Origin: Nitrososphaerota archaeon
Lineage (GTDB): Archaea; Thermoproteota; Nitrososphaeria; Nitrososphaerales; Nitrosopumilaceae
Length of the DNA: 34,935 nt
Direction: 5' to 3'
Assembly (NCBI GenBank): GCA_021325595.1
Contig: JAJPGX010000030.1
Location: 79,824-114,758, forward strand
This document shows positions 15,091 to 22,422 of the stretch, piece after piece. Made by a program: the position numbers and the translations under genes. The notes below the pieces were generated by a model that was given only the letters and a program-made list of their open reading frames with translations, ran no database searches and was not told the DNA's origin. Within the stretch, counting starts at the first letter, position 1. The number at the start of each line of letters is the position of its first letter.

Positions 15091-16493
15091 CAAAAATAGG
15101 ATTAGAAATTCACTGTCAACTAACAAAACTAGAGAGTAAACTATTTTGTAATTGTAAAGCAGACTATCGCAATTTACCTACGAACCAAAATATCTGTCCA
15201 GTGTGTGTAGGTTTGCCAGGTTCGCTTCCTATGCTTAACAAAAAAGCAGTGGAAAAAGCAGCTCTGATATCTCTTGCATTAGGATGTAAAATACCTTCTA
15301 AAATAGGGTTTTTCCGTAAAAATTACTTTTATCCAGATTTGCCAAAGAACTTTCAGATCACGCAATACAACGCCTATGGTGATACAAGCATAGGCTATGA
15401 TGGAAAAATTGAGATAGAAGGAAAAGAAATCAGAATTCGCAGAATTCAGCTTGAAGAAGATCCAGGTAGACTGGTGTACGAGGGTAGTTCACAACAAACC
15501 ATGATCACTCTAGTTGACTATAACCGAGCTGGAACACCACTTGTAGAGATTGTTACAGAACCTGACTTTGAGACTCCTAAACAAGTACGTGTCTTTCTCA
15601 ATGTTTTGGCAGATTTAGTCGAAAACATTGGAGTTTCTGACCCATATCTTGAGGGAGCACTTCGTGTTGATGGAAACATATCTATAGGAGATGGAAATCG
15701 AGTTGAAATCAAAAATGTAGGATCATTTAGAGATATAGAAAAAGCACTGCATTTTGAAATAACACGACAACAAAGTCTGCTTGATAGAAATATTTCTATA
15801 CATGCAGAAACAAGACACTGGGATGATGCACGAAAAATTACAGTTTCATCAAGATCAAAAGAGGAGGAACAAGACTACAGATATCTACCTGAAGCGGACA
15901 TTCCGATAGTTCTAATTGAAAACAATACTGTTACCAGTTTATCAAAACAAATGCCTGAAAGCATTGTAGCTAAAAAAGAAAGATATGTAAAAAAATATGG
16001 TATCCCATTGCAAGTTGCAAATGTCTTGTCATCTGACAAGTTTTATTCTGACATGTTTGAAAAAGCGCATACGCAAAACAACGCAAAAGAAGTGGCAAAT
16101 ATTATCACTACTGATCTGATGGGATTTGCCGATACCCGCGAGAAAAAATTAGAATTAAAAGTTACACCAAAACATATTTCAGATCTTGCTGATGCGATAA
16201 TCAATAACAAATTAACAAGAAATTCTGGTAAGACGGCTTTGCAGGAAATGATCAAAACTGGAAAGTATTTGAAAGAAATAATGTCTACGCTTGATTTGGG
16301 ACAGGTAAATGATGCATCTTCTATAGAGCAAGTAATATTGGAGGTCTTTTCAGAAGAAGAAAAAGCAGTTTCTGAAGCAAAACAAAATCCTGATACAATA
16401 AATTATCTTGTAGGAAAAGTTATGAGGAAAACAAAAGGAAAGGCCGATCCTACAATCACGTTAGAAATCATACGGAGAAAACTACTTTCCTAA
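15087..16493 (+). CDS. gatB: Asp-tRNA(Asn)/Glu-tRNA(Gln) amidotransferase subunit B
   Basis: This is the 468-residue kinase-like subunit that activates the tRNA-bound Asp/Glu and amidates it. The signature GLEIHCQL is at the N-terminus. Zinc-site cysteines are seen in FCNCKADY ... CPVCVGLPG, then KNYFYPDLPKNFQITQY and the LEEDPGRLVY block. The C-terminal YqeY-like tRNA-binding tail is present (to the end, KADPTITLEIIRRKLL). It starts at TTG 15087 with a strong GGAGGT ahead of it, overlapping gatA by 4 bp. It ends 12 bp inside the convergent FMN-binding gene remnant. Confidence 0.96.
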   Translation: MTKIGLEIHCQLTKLESKLFCNCKADYRNLPTNQNICPVCVGLPGSLPMLNKKAVEKAALISLALGCKIPSKIGFFRKNYFYPDLPKNFQITQYNAYGDTSIGYDGKIEIEGKEIRIRRIQLEEDPGRLVYEGSSQQTMITLVDYNRAGTPLVEIVTEPDFETPKQVRVFLNVLADLVENIGVSDPYLEGALRVDGNISIGDGNRVEIKNVGSFRDIEKALHFEITRQQSLLDRNISIHAETRHWDDARKITVSSRSKEEEQDYRYLPEADIPIVLIENNTVTSLSKQMPESIVAKKERYVKKYGIPLQVANVLSSDKFYSDMFEKAHTQNNAKEVANIITTDLMGFADTREKKLELKVTPKHISDLADAIINNKLTRNSGKTALQEMIKTGKYLKEIMSTLDLGQVNDASSIEQVILEVFSEEEKAVSEAKQNPDTINYLVGKVMRKTKGKADPTITLEIIRRKLLS

Positions 16494-16957
16494 TAATGAA
16501 ACTGTTTCTCCATCCTTATCGATTTTAATTGGAACTCCTGACTCTTCTTTTGGATCTAGGGAATATACTGCTCTTGGAGAAAACATTATGACATCAGGTG
16601 TCTTGTTTTTACTAATTTGTTCAAATACTTTAGTTGATGTCTTACCTGTTACAGAACGTGCTATGATTCTGTTATCTTCATTTTTTCTTTAGGATCTGTA
16701 AGAAATACTACTTTACCTTTCATTTGAAATCCTTTCAATTCTTTCTTGTCAAATACAGCTACGCTAACCCATGGTATGCTGCGAAAATTTCCTTGTGATT
16801 TGTGTTTGAAAAAGTCTAGCCAATATATTGATGATTCTGAAAAATGAAATGATGTCCTTGGAGACAAATTTGCAAGCCCGTTTATATCTACGGATCCCAC
16901 AACGATGAATTTCTGATTTTTCAACATTTCTTGTACATCTGTGGGAATCTTTACCAT
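16482..16957 (-). pseudogene. Pyridoxamine 5'-phosphate oxidase-like FMN-binding protein, single frameshift
   Basis: The first 92 codons (MVKIPTDVQEMLKNQKFIVV ... GSVDINGLANLSPRTSF) encode the split-barrel of a PNPOx-like flavin-binding protein. The frame then ends early at 16661. In the adjacent frame the coding continues without a stop (NEDNRIIARSVTGKTSTKVF ... DGETVSLLGK) to 16482. The total would be about 158 residues, a usual length for the family. The break is at a run of six A's on the coding strand near 16681-16686, and one extra A restores the frame. So this is either a recent inactivation, a slippage site, or a sequencing error. The 98-residue product alone would lack the second half of the barrel. 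Confidence 0.8.
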
Positions 16958-17015
16958 GTGATTGGATTGTATCTCTGTTTATTAAATTAAAAGATTATTC
17001 TCTCTGCTGATAATC

Positions 17016-18266
17016 TTACATCTTGCCAAATTCATCTTCATCCGAGTATGCTCTTTCTGCATGCTCCTCAATATCAAGTCCAGCTTCTTCGACTTTGGGT
17101 GATACTCTGACTCCTATTAGTACATCTATGACTTTCATTATTGCAAATGTCCCGAAAAATCCCATGACTCCTGCAACTCCAACTCCAATGGCTTGAATTA
17201 ACAGCTGTTCGGGATGTCCAAACAGTAGTCCATTTGGACCTGCAGGATTAACTATGCTGCTTGCAAACACACCGATTCCAAGCGAACCTATAATTCCTGC
17301 AACACCGTGAACTGAACTTACATCTAATGCGTCATCTATTTTTAGATGTTCTTTAAAGAATAACACTGCCAAATAAGATACGATTCCTATTGCTATGCCT
17401 AAGACAAAACTGTGTTCAACACTTACATACCCTGATGCAGGTGTAATTCCTGCTAAACCTGCTATTGCTCCATTGATTGCAGATATTATACTTGGTTTTC
17501 CTGTACGCATCCATGATAATCCTACCCAGATAAGAGCAGAAATTGATGAAGCAATATGTGTGTTAATGATGGTATTTCCTGCTAGACTGCCTGAAGCTAA
17601 TGCACTTCCGGCATTGAAACCGAACCATCCTAACCATAATAACGAAGAACCAAGAACTGCAATAGGTATACTGTGTGGAATCATGATTGATGGGCCATAG
17701 TTTAATCTTCTTCCAAGTACTAGCGCTGCAGCTAAGGCCCCCATTCCTGCACTTGTGTGAATGACAATCCCTCCAGCAAAATCTACTACTCCCATCTTTC
17801 CTAGCCATCCTCCGCCCCATACCCAGTGGACTAATGGATAATAGATCAGCCCACTCCATGCTACGATGAATATTACATATGCACTAAACTTCATTCTCTC
17901 AGCAATCGCACCTGTCAAAAGCAGAGGTGTAATTACTGCAAACATCATCTGAAACTTTGCAAACAAAACTCCTGGAATTGTTGGTGCATATGCCAAACCT
18001 GAATCATATGGCACGTTTCTCAAAAACGTCCAATCCATGTTTCCTACAACGCCTACACCAGTATCAGGACCAAATGCTAAACTAAAGCCAAAAGTAAACC
18101 ACATCACACTCAGAATTGCTAATCCAAAGAATATTTGCATGAAAATAGAAACCGTATTTTTTCGTCGTAGTAGTCCAGCTTCAAATAGTCCTAATGCTGG
18201 TATCATAAGCAGTACAAGACTGGATGCTATTAGCATCCATGCTGTGTCTCCCGTATCTATTGGCAA
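17016..18266 (-). CDS. amt: Ammonium transporter Amt
   Basis: This encodes 416 residues with eleven predicted membrane helices. It brings in ammonium, the energy and nitrogen source of ammonia oxidisers. Key pore residues are present: the twin histidines His170 (GGIVIHTSAG) and His320 (SSVHGVAG), the Phe gate (FQMMF at 105-109, WFGFN at 214-218), Trp148/150 in HWVWGGGW, and Asp162 at the ammonium binding site. Translation begins at TTG (MPIDTGDTAW). A TATA-like TTTTTTATA lies about 28 bp upstream. It is divergent from two PII genes, with which it is probably co-regulated, GlnK being the usual plug of Amt. The C-terminal tail (AERAYSDEDEF) is short and acidic. Confidence 0.97.
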   Translation of the reverse strand: MPIDTGDTAWMLIASSLVLLMIPALGLFEAGLLRRKNTVSIFMQIFFGLAILSVMWFTFGFSLAFGPDTGVGVVGNMDWTFLRNVPYDSGLAYAPTIPGVLFAKFQMMFAVITPLLLTGAIAERMKFSAYVIFIVAWSGLIYYPLVHWVWGGGWLGKMGVVDFAGGIVIHTSAGMGALAAALVLGRRLNYGPSIMIPHSIPIAVLGSSLLWLGWFGFNAGSALASGSLAGNTIINTHIASSISALIWVGLSWMRTGKPSIISAINGAIAGLAGITPASGYVSVEHSFVLGIAIGIVSYLAVLFFKEHLKIDDALDVSSVHGVAGIIGSLGIGVFASSIVNPAGPNGLLFGHPEQLLIQAIGVGVAGVMGFFGTFAIMKVIDVLIGVRVSPKVEEAGLDIEEHAERAYSDEDEFGKM

Positions 18267-18309
18267 GATTTGTCTACTTGAAAACTAGCTGTATAAAAAA
18301 ATATTGTTT

Positions 18310-18334
18310 ATTATCAAAACTCGTTAATGATAAT
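18310..18334. promoter_or_regulatory. Paired TGATAAT half-sites in the amt / glnK divergent promoter
   Basis: ATTATCA (18310-18316) and TGATAAT (18328-18334) form an inverted pair with an 11-nt spacer. Each half-site lies 43 bp from the start codon it faces (amt at 18266, glnK at 18378) and just upstream of a TATA-like run. This symmetric placement suggests a common regulator of both transcripts. Related sites with 4-nt spacers occur upstream of other genes in the window. Confidence 0.5.
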
Positions 18335-18377
18335 TATGCAAAAGATTTTTTAATGTGGTTTGGAATTTTGTTTCGTC

Positions 18378-18707
18378 TTGCTGAAGATTGAAACTATAAT
18401 GCCTGAAAATGATATTAAAGCGATCAGTGATGCACTAAAAAAAATCCAAGTTGGAGGAATTACCGCCTATAAGGGCTGGGGTCGAGGAAAAACAATAGCC
18501 CATGAAATTCATGCGTCTAAAGGAACAGAAATCTTCACTCCTGAATTCAGCGAGAGATACATCATTGAAGTTATAGTTGCCAATGAAAAGAAAAATCAAG
18601 TGATTGAAGCCATACGTTCTAACTCAAAATTCGGAAAAATCTTTGTTTCTGATATCGTAGAAGCATTTGATATCCAAACTGATAAGAAAGATGAACAAAC
18701 AATTTGA
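18378..18707 (+). CDS. glnK: Nitrogen regulatory protein PII (GlnK-type), copy 1
   Basis: This encodes 110 residues starting at TTG 18378 (LLKIETIMPEND), which restores the first beta-strand of PII and matches the start of the neighbouring copy. A TTG at 18360 would add six residues with no PII counterpart, and the internal ATG at 18399 would delete the strand. The T-loop region is KGWGRGKTIAHEIHASKGTE. The residue at the position of the uridylylated Tyr51 of enterobacterial GlnK is Ile, so that modification cannot occur. It probably binds ATP/ADP/2-oxoglutarate and controls Amt, which it faces. Confidence 0.9.
   Translation: MLKIETIMPENDIKAISDALKKIQVGGITAYKGWGRGKTIAHEIHASKGTEIFTPEFSERYIIEVIVANEKKNQVIEAIRSNSKFGKIFVSDIVEAFDIQTDKKDEQTI
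18415..18454. repeat. 40-bp direct repeat in tandem glnK genes, copy A
   Basis: This is identical to 18778-18817 (offset 363 bp). It covers the codons of KAISDALKKIQVG. Confidence 0.9.
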
Positions 18708-18740
18708 TAGTTATTACATTGTTCCTCTGGAAGGTCAAAT

Positions 18741-19070
18741 ATGATTCGAATTGATGCGGTTGTCCCACAAAATGATGTTAAAGCGATCAGTGATGCACTA
18801 AAAAAAATCCAAGTTGGCGGAATTACGATTTTTAAAGCACGCGGACGTGGAAAAAGTATAGGTCCAAAATTACACGCTGCAAAGGGAACAGAGGTTTTCA
18901 CCCCCGAATTCACTGACAGGTACATAATTCAAGTTATTGTTTCTGAAAAAGATGAAAATGAGGTGATTTCTCTTATCCGAAATAATACAAAAATTGGCAA
19001 GATCTTCATATCTCCCATCTCTCGCGCAATAGATATTGCGTCTGGAGATGAAGGTGAGAAAGCAATTTAA
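18741..19070 (+). CDS. glnK: Nitrogen regulatory protein PII (GlnK-type), copy 2
   Basis: This encodes 109 residues from ATG (MIRIDAVVPQND), 33 bp behind the first copy. It shares the layout and KAISDALKKIQVGGIT core with copy 1 but differs in the T-loop (KARGRGKSIGPKLHAAKGTE) and at the C-terminus (AIDIASGDEGEKAI). Val replaces Tyr51. The two products may form mixed trimers or serve different partners. Differences are concentrated in the T-loop base and C-terminus, the parts that contact partners and nucleotides. Confidence 0.93.
   Translation: MIRIDAVVPQNDVKAISDALKKIQVGGITIFKARGRGKSIGPKLHAAKGTEVFTPEFTDRYIIQVIVSEKDENEVISLIRNNTKIGKIFISPISRAIDIASGDEGEKAI
18778..18817. repeat. 40-bp direct repeat in tandem glnK genes, copy B
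   Basis: This is the second perfect copy. Silent sites are identical too, although the rest of the genes have diverged. This points to recent gene conversion or unusual constraint. Confidence 0.9.
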
Positions 19071-19135
19071 ATACATCACATTGATTTTGCAAGTTTTACA
19101 ATCTTAGAGACGGCTCACCTCAAATGTTTACCTGA

Positions 19136-19155
19136 AATTATCATCTTTGATAATT
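19136..19155. promoter_or_regulatory. Palindromic element ATTATCA-N4-TGATAAT upstream of a secreted-protein gene
   Basis: AATTATCA and TGATAATT are perfect inverted arms around TCTT. A further TTGATAAT follows at 19159-19166, 12 bp after the one at 19147-19154. The element ends 42 bp before the ATG at 19198, and an AT-rich TATA-like run lies between. Confidence 0.5.
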
Positions 19156-19197
19156 ATATTGATAATATAATATGGATTATTGCGAAATATCAATATC

Positions 19198-19502
19198 ATG
19201 AGAAAAATAATCATGGGTTTACTTTTAGGACTTATTGCAACAACATTTGCAGTTGCCCATGCGGAGTCCAGTACTTTTATCTTGAAAGGTAGCGGAGCAG
19301 CTGTAATTAATTCAGATAATCTAAAATTGTATAATTCTATTTTACACATGTCCTTATCTGGAATATCATCTGTTTCTAATGGTATTGTAATCATGAAAAT
19401 GATAATTTGTCGATAGTTGCACGATTTGTTCCAAACACTTGGTCATTCTCTTATGGTAATGATGGTTCATTAAATGATTGGGGTTCCATGTTTCACACGT
19501 AA
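19198..19502 (+). pseudogene. Small secreted protein gene with a single frameshift
   Basis: The ATG at 19198 opens a clear signal peptide (MRKIIMGLLLGLIATTFAVA, cut near AHA-ES), followed by a beta-type sequence to 19416, where the frame ends. In the next frame the sequence continues sensibly (NDNLSIVARFVPNTWSFSYG ... NDWGSMFHT) to a TAA at 19502. Adding one A in the AAAA run near 19394-19398 joins the two. The full product would be about 102 residues. The family is not recognised. The end overlaps the convergent PEFG-CTERM gene by 33 bp. The loss may be real (neighbouring genes are also broken) or a read error. Confidence 0.6.
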
Positions 19503-20261
19503 TGATCTGGAATAGATAAACAATACTGCCATGGCAAAAGTAAGAACGATGAATGACCATGATCCAAATTCGGGAATTATCTGTGTGCCAGTTATTGTGA
19601 TTTCTTTAGTATCAGATTGGAAAGGAATCGTAAGAGTGCGAGAACTGTCTGATTTTGTTTCCTGAGGTGTTATCTGGCTTCCGTCTTCTTGTACTGAAAA
19701 CTGACTATCCTGCTGTCCCTGTTTGGCATCTATCACGTTTCTGGGCAATATTATTTGTAATGAGCCATTACCTGAAGACTGAATTGAAATGGCAAGAGAT
19801 TTGGTATTGATGACTGGAGTTATTGAGATTATTTTACCATTGGTAATTTTATATGTCGCGTTGTACATTGCACCTTGAATCTCTATTGGATACTTGCTTA
19901 GACCAGTAAACTCAAAAGTAGATTTTGCCGTCGTATCCTTGCTACCATACGTGACATCTATCTCATACGTTCCTGGACTTGTCCAGAGGCTGCCTCCAGC
20001 TGTTACCTGGGTGGAATAACTATTATTTGCATCAGGGCTTGTTTGACCAATCATGACAACACGCTGGTTTGGATCTTTGATTACTATTGATATTGGGATA
20101 CTAATCTGCACACTCACTGTTCCAGATATGATTATTTTGTCTCCATCAGAATATGAGGTTTTATCCGTAGTCAGAGTTATGGTATTAGATGTTTGTCCAA
20201 ATGCGGTATGATATGATAAGACAAGGAGTACAATTACGAATAAGGCAAGACCAGACTTCAT
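19470..20261 (-). CDS. Secreted PEFG-CTERM surface protein with an Ig-like domain
   Basis: This encodes 263 residues. A signal peptide covers residues 1-22 (ending AFGQ). An Ig-like/MG2-type beta domain follows (TLTTDKTSYSDGDKIIISGT, with SIPISIVIKDPNQRVV). Then comes a less defined beta region. The C-terminal sorting signal consists of IIPEFG (PEFG at 230-233), a hydrophobic helix and a basic end (YSRSLRVKHG). PEFG-CTERM is the thaumarchaeal version of the exosortase/archaeosortase tail; such proteins are processed by an archaeosortase and attached to the cell surface. No archaeosortase gene lies in the window. Confidence 0.87.
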   Translation of the reverse strand: MKSGLALFVIVLLVLSYHTAFGQTSNTITLTTDKTSYSDGDKIIISGTVSVQISIPISIVIKDPNQRVVMIGQTSPDANNSYSTQVTAGGSLWTSPGTYEIDVTYGSKDTTAKSTFEFTGLSKYPIEIQGAMYNATYKITNGKIISITPVINTKSLAISIQSSGNGSLQIILPRNVIDAKQGQQDSQFSVQEDGSQITPQETKSDSSRTLTIPFQSDTKEITITGTQIIPEFGSWSFIVLTFAMAVLFIYSRSLRVKHGTPII

Positions 20262-20321
20262 TACTTCAAGCTTGTTGAGTTGGTATTTAAAAACTTCATC
20301 GATCTAAAGCAGTAAATGTGT

Positions 20322-20338
20322 GCATTGCCGTGCAATGC
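20322..20338. promoter_or_regulatory. Perfect inverted repeat in the intergenic region
   Basis: GCATTGC-CGT-GCAATGC has 7-bp arms and a 3-nt centre. It lies 61 bp upstream of the PEFG-CTERM gene and about 58 bp upstream of the CBS pseudogene, between the divergent pair. It is GC-richer than its surroundings. A dimer-binding operator is possible. A single TTGATAAT half-site follows at 20347-20354. Confidence 0.4.
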
Positions 20339-20395
20339 GGTCCTTATTGATAATCGTATTTCCTGCTTAAATTCATTGGAAAAGATAGAGTCTGT

Positions 20396-20827
20396 ATGAG
20401 AGTTCAGGTGCCTAAGTATACTGCGCCAGTAATTACTTTATCGCAAGAAAAAACAATTCACGATGCAGTTTTTTTATTGTTACAAAATGATATAAAAAGA
20501 ATCGTTGTTGCAAAAGATAACATACCAGTTGGAATGTCACAGAACGAGATATTGGTGGATTTCTAGAACGCGATACCTCTTCCCGCACTCTTGATGAAAT
20601 CAGACTTGAAGAAATTATGAGCCAGAACATTGTAACTATAAATGCATAACAAGATGATCTAGCAGCACAAGCGGCAATACATATGGTCACTTTTCAAATT
20701 AGTTCAGTTATTGTAGTTAATGAGGATGTGTATTAGTTGGGATTGTCACAAGTCCGATATTGTAAAAAATTTTGCTCAATTGTTAGGGGAACATACCGTG
20801 TTCGTAACTACATGTCAAAGAAATTAA
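20396..20827 (+). pseudogene. Decayed CBS-domain protein gene
   Basis: Starting at ATG 20396 the sequence encodes a recognisable CBS domain (VPKYTAPVITLSQEKTIHDA ... NDIKRIVVAKDNIPVG). The remaining pieces are out of frame: TERDIGGFLERDTSSRTLDE, then QDDLAAQAAIHMVTFQISSV, then LVGIVTS, then KNFAQLLGEHTVFVTT. At least three frameshifts (near 20535, 20731 and 20754) and an in-frame TAA at 20647 separate them. The intact ancestor would have been a two-CBS protein of about 140 residues, likely adenine-nucleotide sensing. Several independent lesions argue for true decay rather than read errors. Confidence 0.8.
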
Positions 20828-21048
20828 TTACATGTAGAAAATCTGATTTCCTAATGACTTGAAGATCATGCACGATGATTTCCTTGGCAAGTTTCTTTCT
20901 TTTTCTAAAATCACCTATTCTGGAATAATCTGATTTTCCTTTTACGAACTGTTTTATAGTTTCAATCCATTTCTTCCAGAAATTTCATCATTTCGGTAAT
21001 TCTACCTATCCTGATGCCACCAACCGGGCCACATGCCATTATTTGCAT
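20808..21048 (-). pseudogene. Remnant of a small unknown protein gene
   Basis: From ATG 21048 the frame reads MQIMACGPVGGIRIGRITEM to a stop after about 28 codons. The coding character continues in another frame (FWKKWIETIKQFVKGKSDYS ... LAKEIIVHDLQVIRKSDF) to a stop at 20808. The joined product would be a basic, helical protein of about 80 residues. The family is not recognised. It converges with, and overlaps, the CBS pseudogene by 20 bp. Confidence 0.45.
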
Positions 21049-21156
21049 GATTTTAAATGGGAAAATCAGCCATTATAACGATTCTATTTTTTGATAATTT
21101 TCAGATTTGAGATTGGAGAGTCATCTTAAAATATTCATATTTGCTGAATCACTTAC

Positions 21157-21513
21157 ATGCAAGGCACTAGCGCACTTGACAAATATGACGAAAAAAAGGC
21201 ACACAAAGCACTCAAAATGTTATTAACTGACAAAAGCAATGAATTCCGCGAGCTTGCAATTGGTATAGGTTACCCAACCAATACACAAGATTGGGAATTG
21301 ATAATCTTGAATTTCTGCCTTGATTTTGATGATTGTTTTGCTGCATGGTCAGACAAACATAATGCTCCTGATCATATGCAGGTACACAAATGTAATACCT
21401 TGATGAGACAAATAGGACTTGGTAAAACAAATATGCTTGAAGTTACACACTTGCAAAACGCTGCTTATAGAATTGCGGAAGATTTCAAAGCAATCTATAA
21501 AAGAATAGAATGA
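21157..21513 (+). CDS. Soluble protein of unknown function
   Basis: This encodes 118 residues, predicted mostly alpha-helical and cytoplasmic. Notable segments are KALKMLLTDKSNEFRELAI, an acidic patch LDFDDCFAAWSD, and a C-terminal helix ending FKAIYKRIE. It has two non-clustered cysteines and no known motif. The ATG start follows about 100 bp of non-coding DNA that includes one TTGATAAT half-site (21091-21098). It is intact despite lying next to the decayed zone. Confidence 0.6.
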   Translation: MQGTSALDKYDEKKAHKALKMLLTDKSNEFRELAIGIGYPTNTQDWELIILNFCLDFDDCFAAWSDKHNAPDHMQVHKCNTLMRQIGLGKTNMLEVTHLQNAAYRIAEDFKAIYKRIE

Positions 21514-21558
21514 TACAAGTCAACATTTCAAATATGCTTTCTAATTCTTGAAATACAG

Positions 21559-22320
21559 TTAACCTTCTGAGGCTGATTTTCCACCGTCTACATTCAATAA
21601 TATGCCTGAAATCCACCTTGCTTCATCTGATGCAAGATACACGGCAGCATTTGCAACGTCTGACGGTTCTCCTATTTTGTTAAGTGGCTGTCTGTCTTCC
21701 AATGCTTTTCTAGCTTCTGGATATTCAAGATATGATCTTATCATACCCGCATTGACAATTCCAGGATTGATGCAATTGCATCTAATATTTTTTCTTGCAT
21801 ATTCAACTGCTATTCCTTTTGTAAACATGTTTAATGCAGCTTTTGTTGTGCAATACACTGTTAAATGGACTTTTGGGATGGCCCTTTCTGCCGATATTGA
21901 GCCTATGTTGATTATGCATCCTGCTTTGTTTTCTAGCATTTTGATTAATACCAATTTTGTAATTCTGAATGTACCATACAAATTTGTATTAATTAGTGAC
22001 GACCAATCTCTTTCGGACATTTCATGAAAATGTATTGGATCATTAATTATGGCTGCATTATTTACAAGAATGTCTATTTTTCCATAATGGTCCATTATTT
22101 GATTTACAGTCTGAATAACTTGTGATTCGTCTGTTATATCACATGGTATTGCAACTGATCTCGAATTATTTTTAAGAGATGATCTCGCTTTTTCAAGTTT
22201 GTCCATACTTCTTCCTATTAATACGACATTTGCACCTTCTTCAGAAAACTTTCTACATATTTCTGCACCTATGTCGCTAGATGCGCCAGTAACTATAGCT
22301 ACTTTATCCTTTAACCTCAT
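21559..22320 (-). CDS. Short-chain dehydrogenase/reductase (SDR)
   Basis: This is a classical SDR of 253 residues. The NAD(P)-binding TGASSDIG is at 11-18 (Asp instead of the usual Gly or Ala before Ile-Gly). NNAA is at 87-90. The catalytic Ser is near 141-143 (NIGSIS), with Tyr156 and Lys160 in the YCTTK motif. The C-terminal part has the family VDGGKS. ARG-type residues after the second beta-strand (IGRSMDK) hint at NADPH use. Substrate is unknown: a 3-oxoacyl-ACP or sugar/alcohol dehydrogenase-type reaction is possible. It stands alone, convergent with the unknown gene upstream. Confidence 0.93.
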   Translation of the reverse strand: MRLKDKVAIVTGASSDIGAEICRKFSEEGANVVLIGRSMDKLEKARSSLKNNSRSVAIPCDITDESQVIQTVNQIMDHYGKIDILVNNAAIINDPIHFHEMSERDWSSLINTNLYGTFRITKLVLIKMLENKAGCIINIGSISAERAIPKVHLTVYCTTKAALNMFTKGIAVEYARKNIRCNCINPGIVNAGMIRSYLEYPEARKALEDRQPLNKIGEPSDVANAAVYLASDEARWISGILLNVDGGKSASEG

Positions 22321-22422
22321 GTGCTATTTTTGGGAATAATACTATATAATATATTATGAATTCATGCCGTAAGGAACTACGTTGTCATAACGTTTTCATT
22401 TATAGATTTTTGAATTTATTTA

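Noticed and set aside
18415-18817. Possible CRISPR-like or mobile repeat
   Set aside because: The 40-bp repeat is simply the conserved core of two tandem PII genes; there are no further units or spacers.
20433-20690. Minus-strand open frame over the CBS region
   Set aside because: The plus strand encodes recognisable CBS pieces here; the antisense protein looks random.
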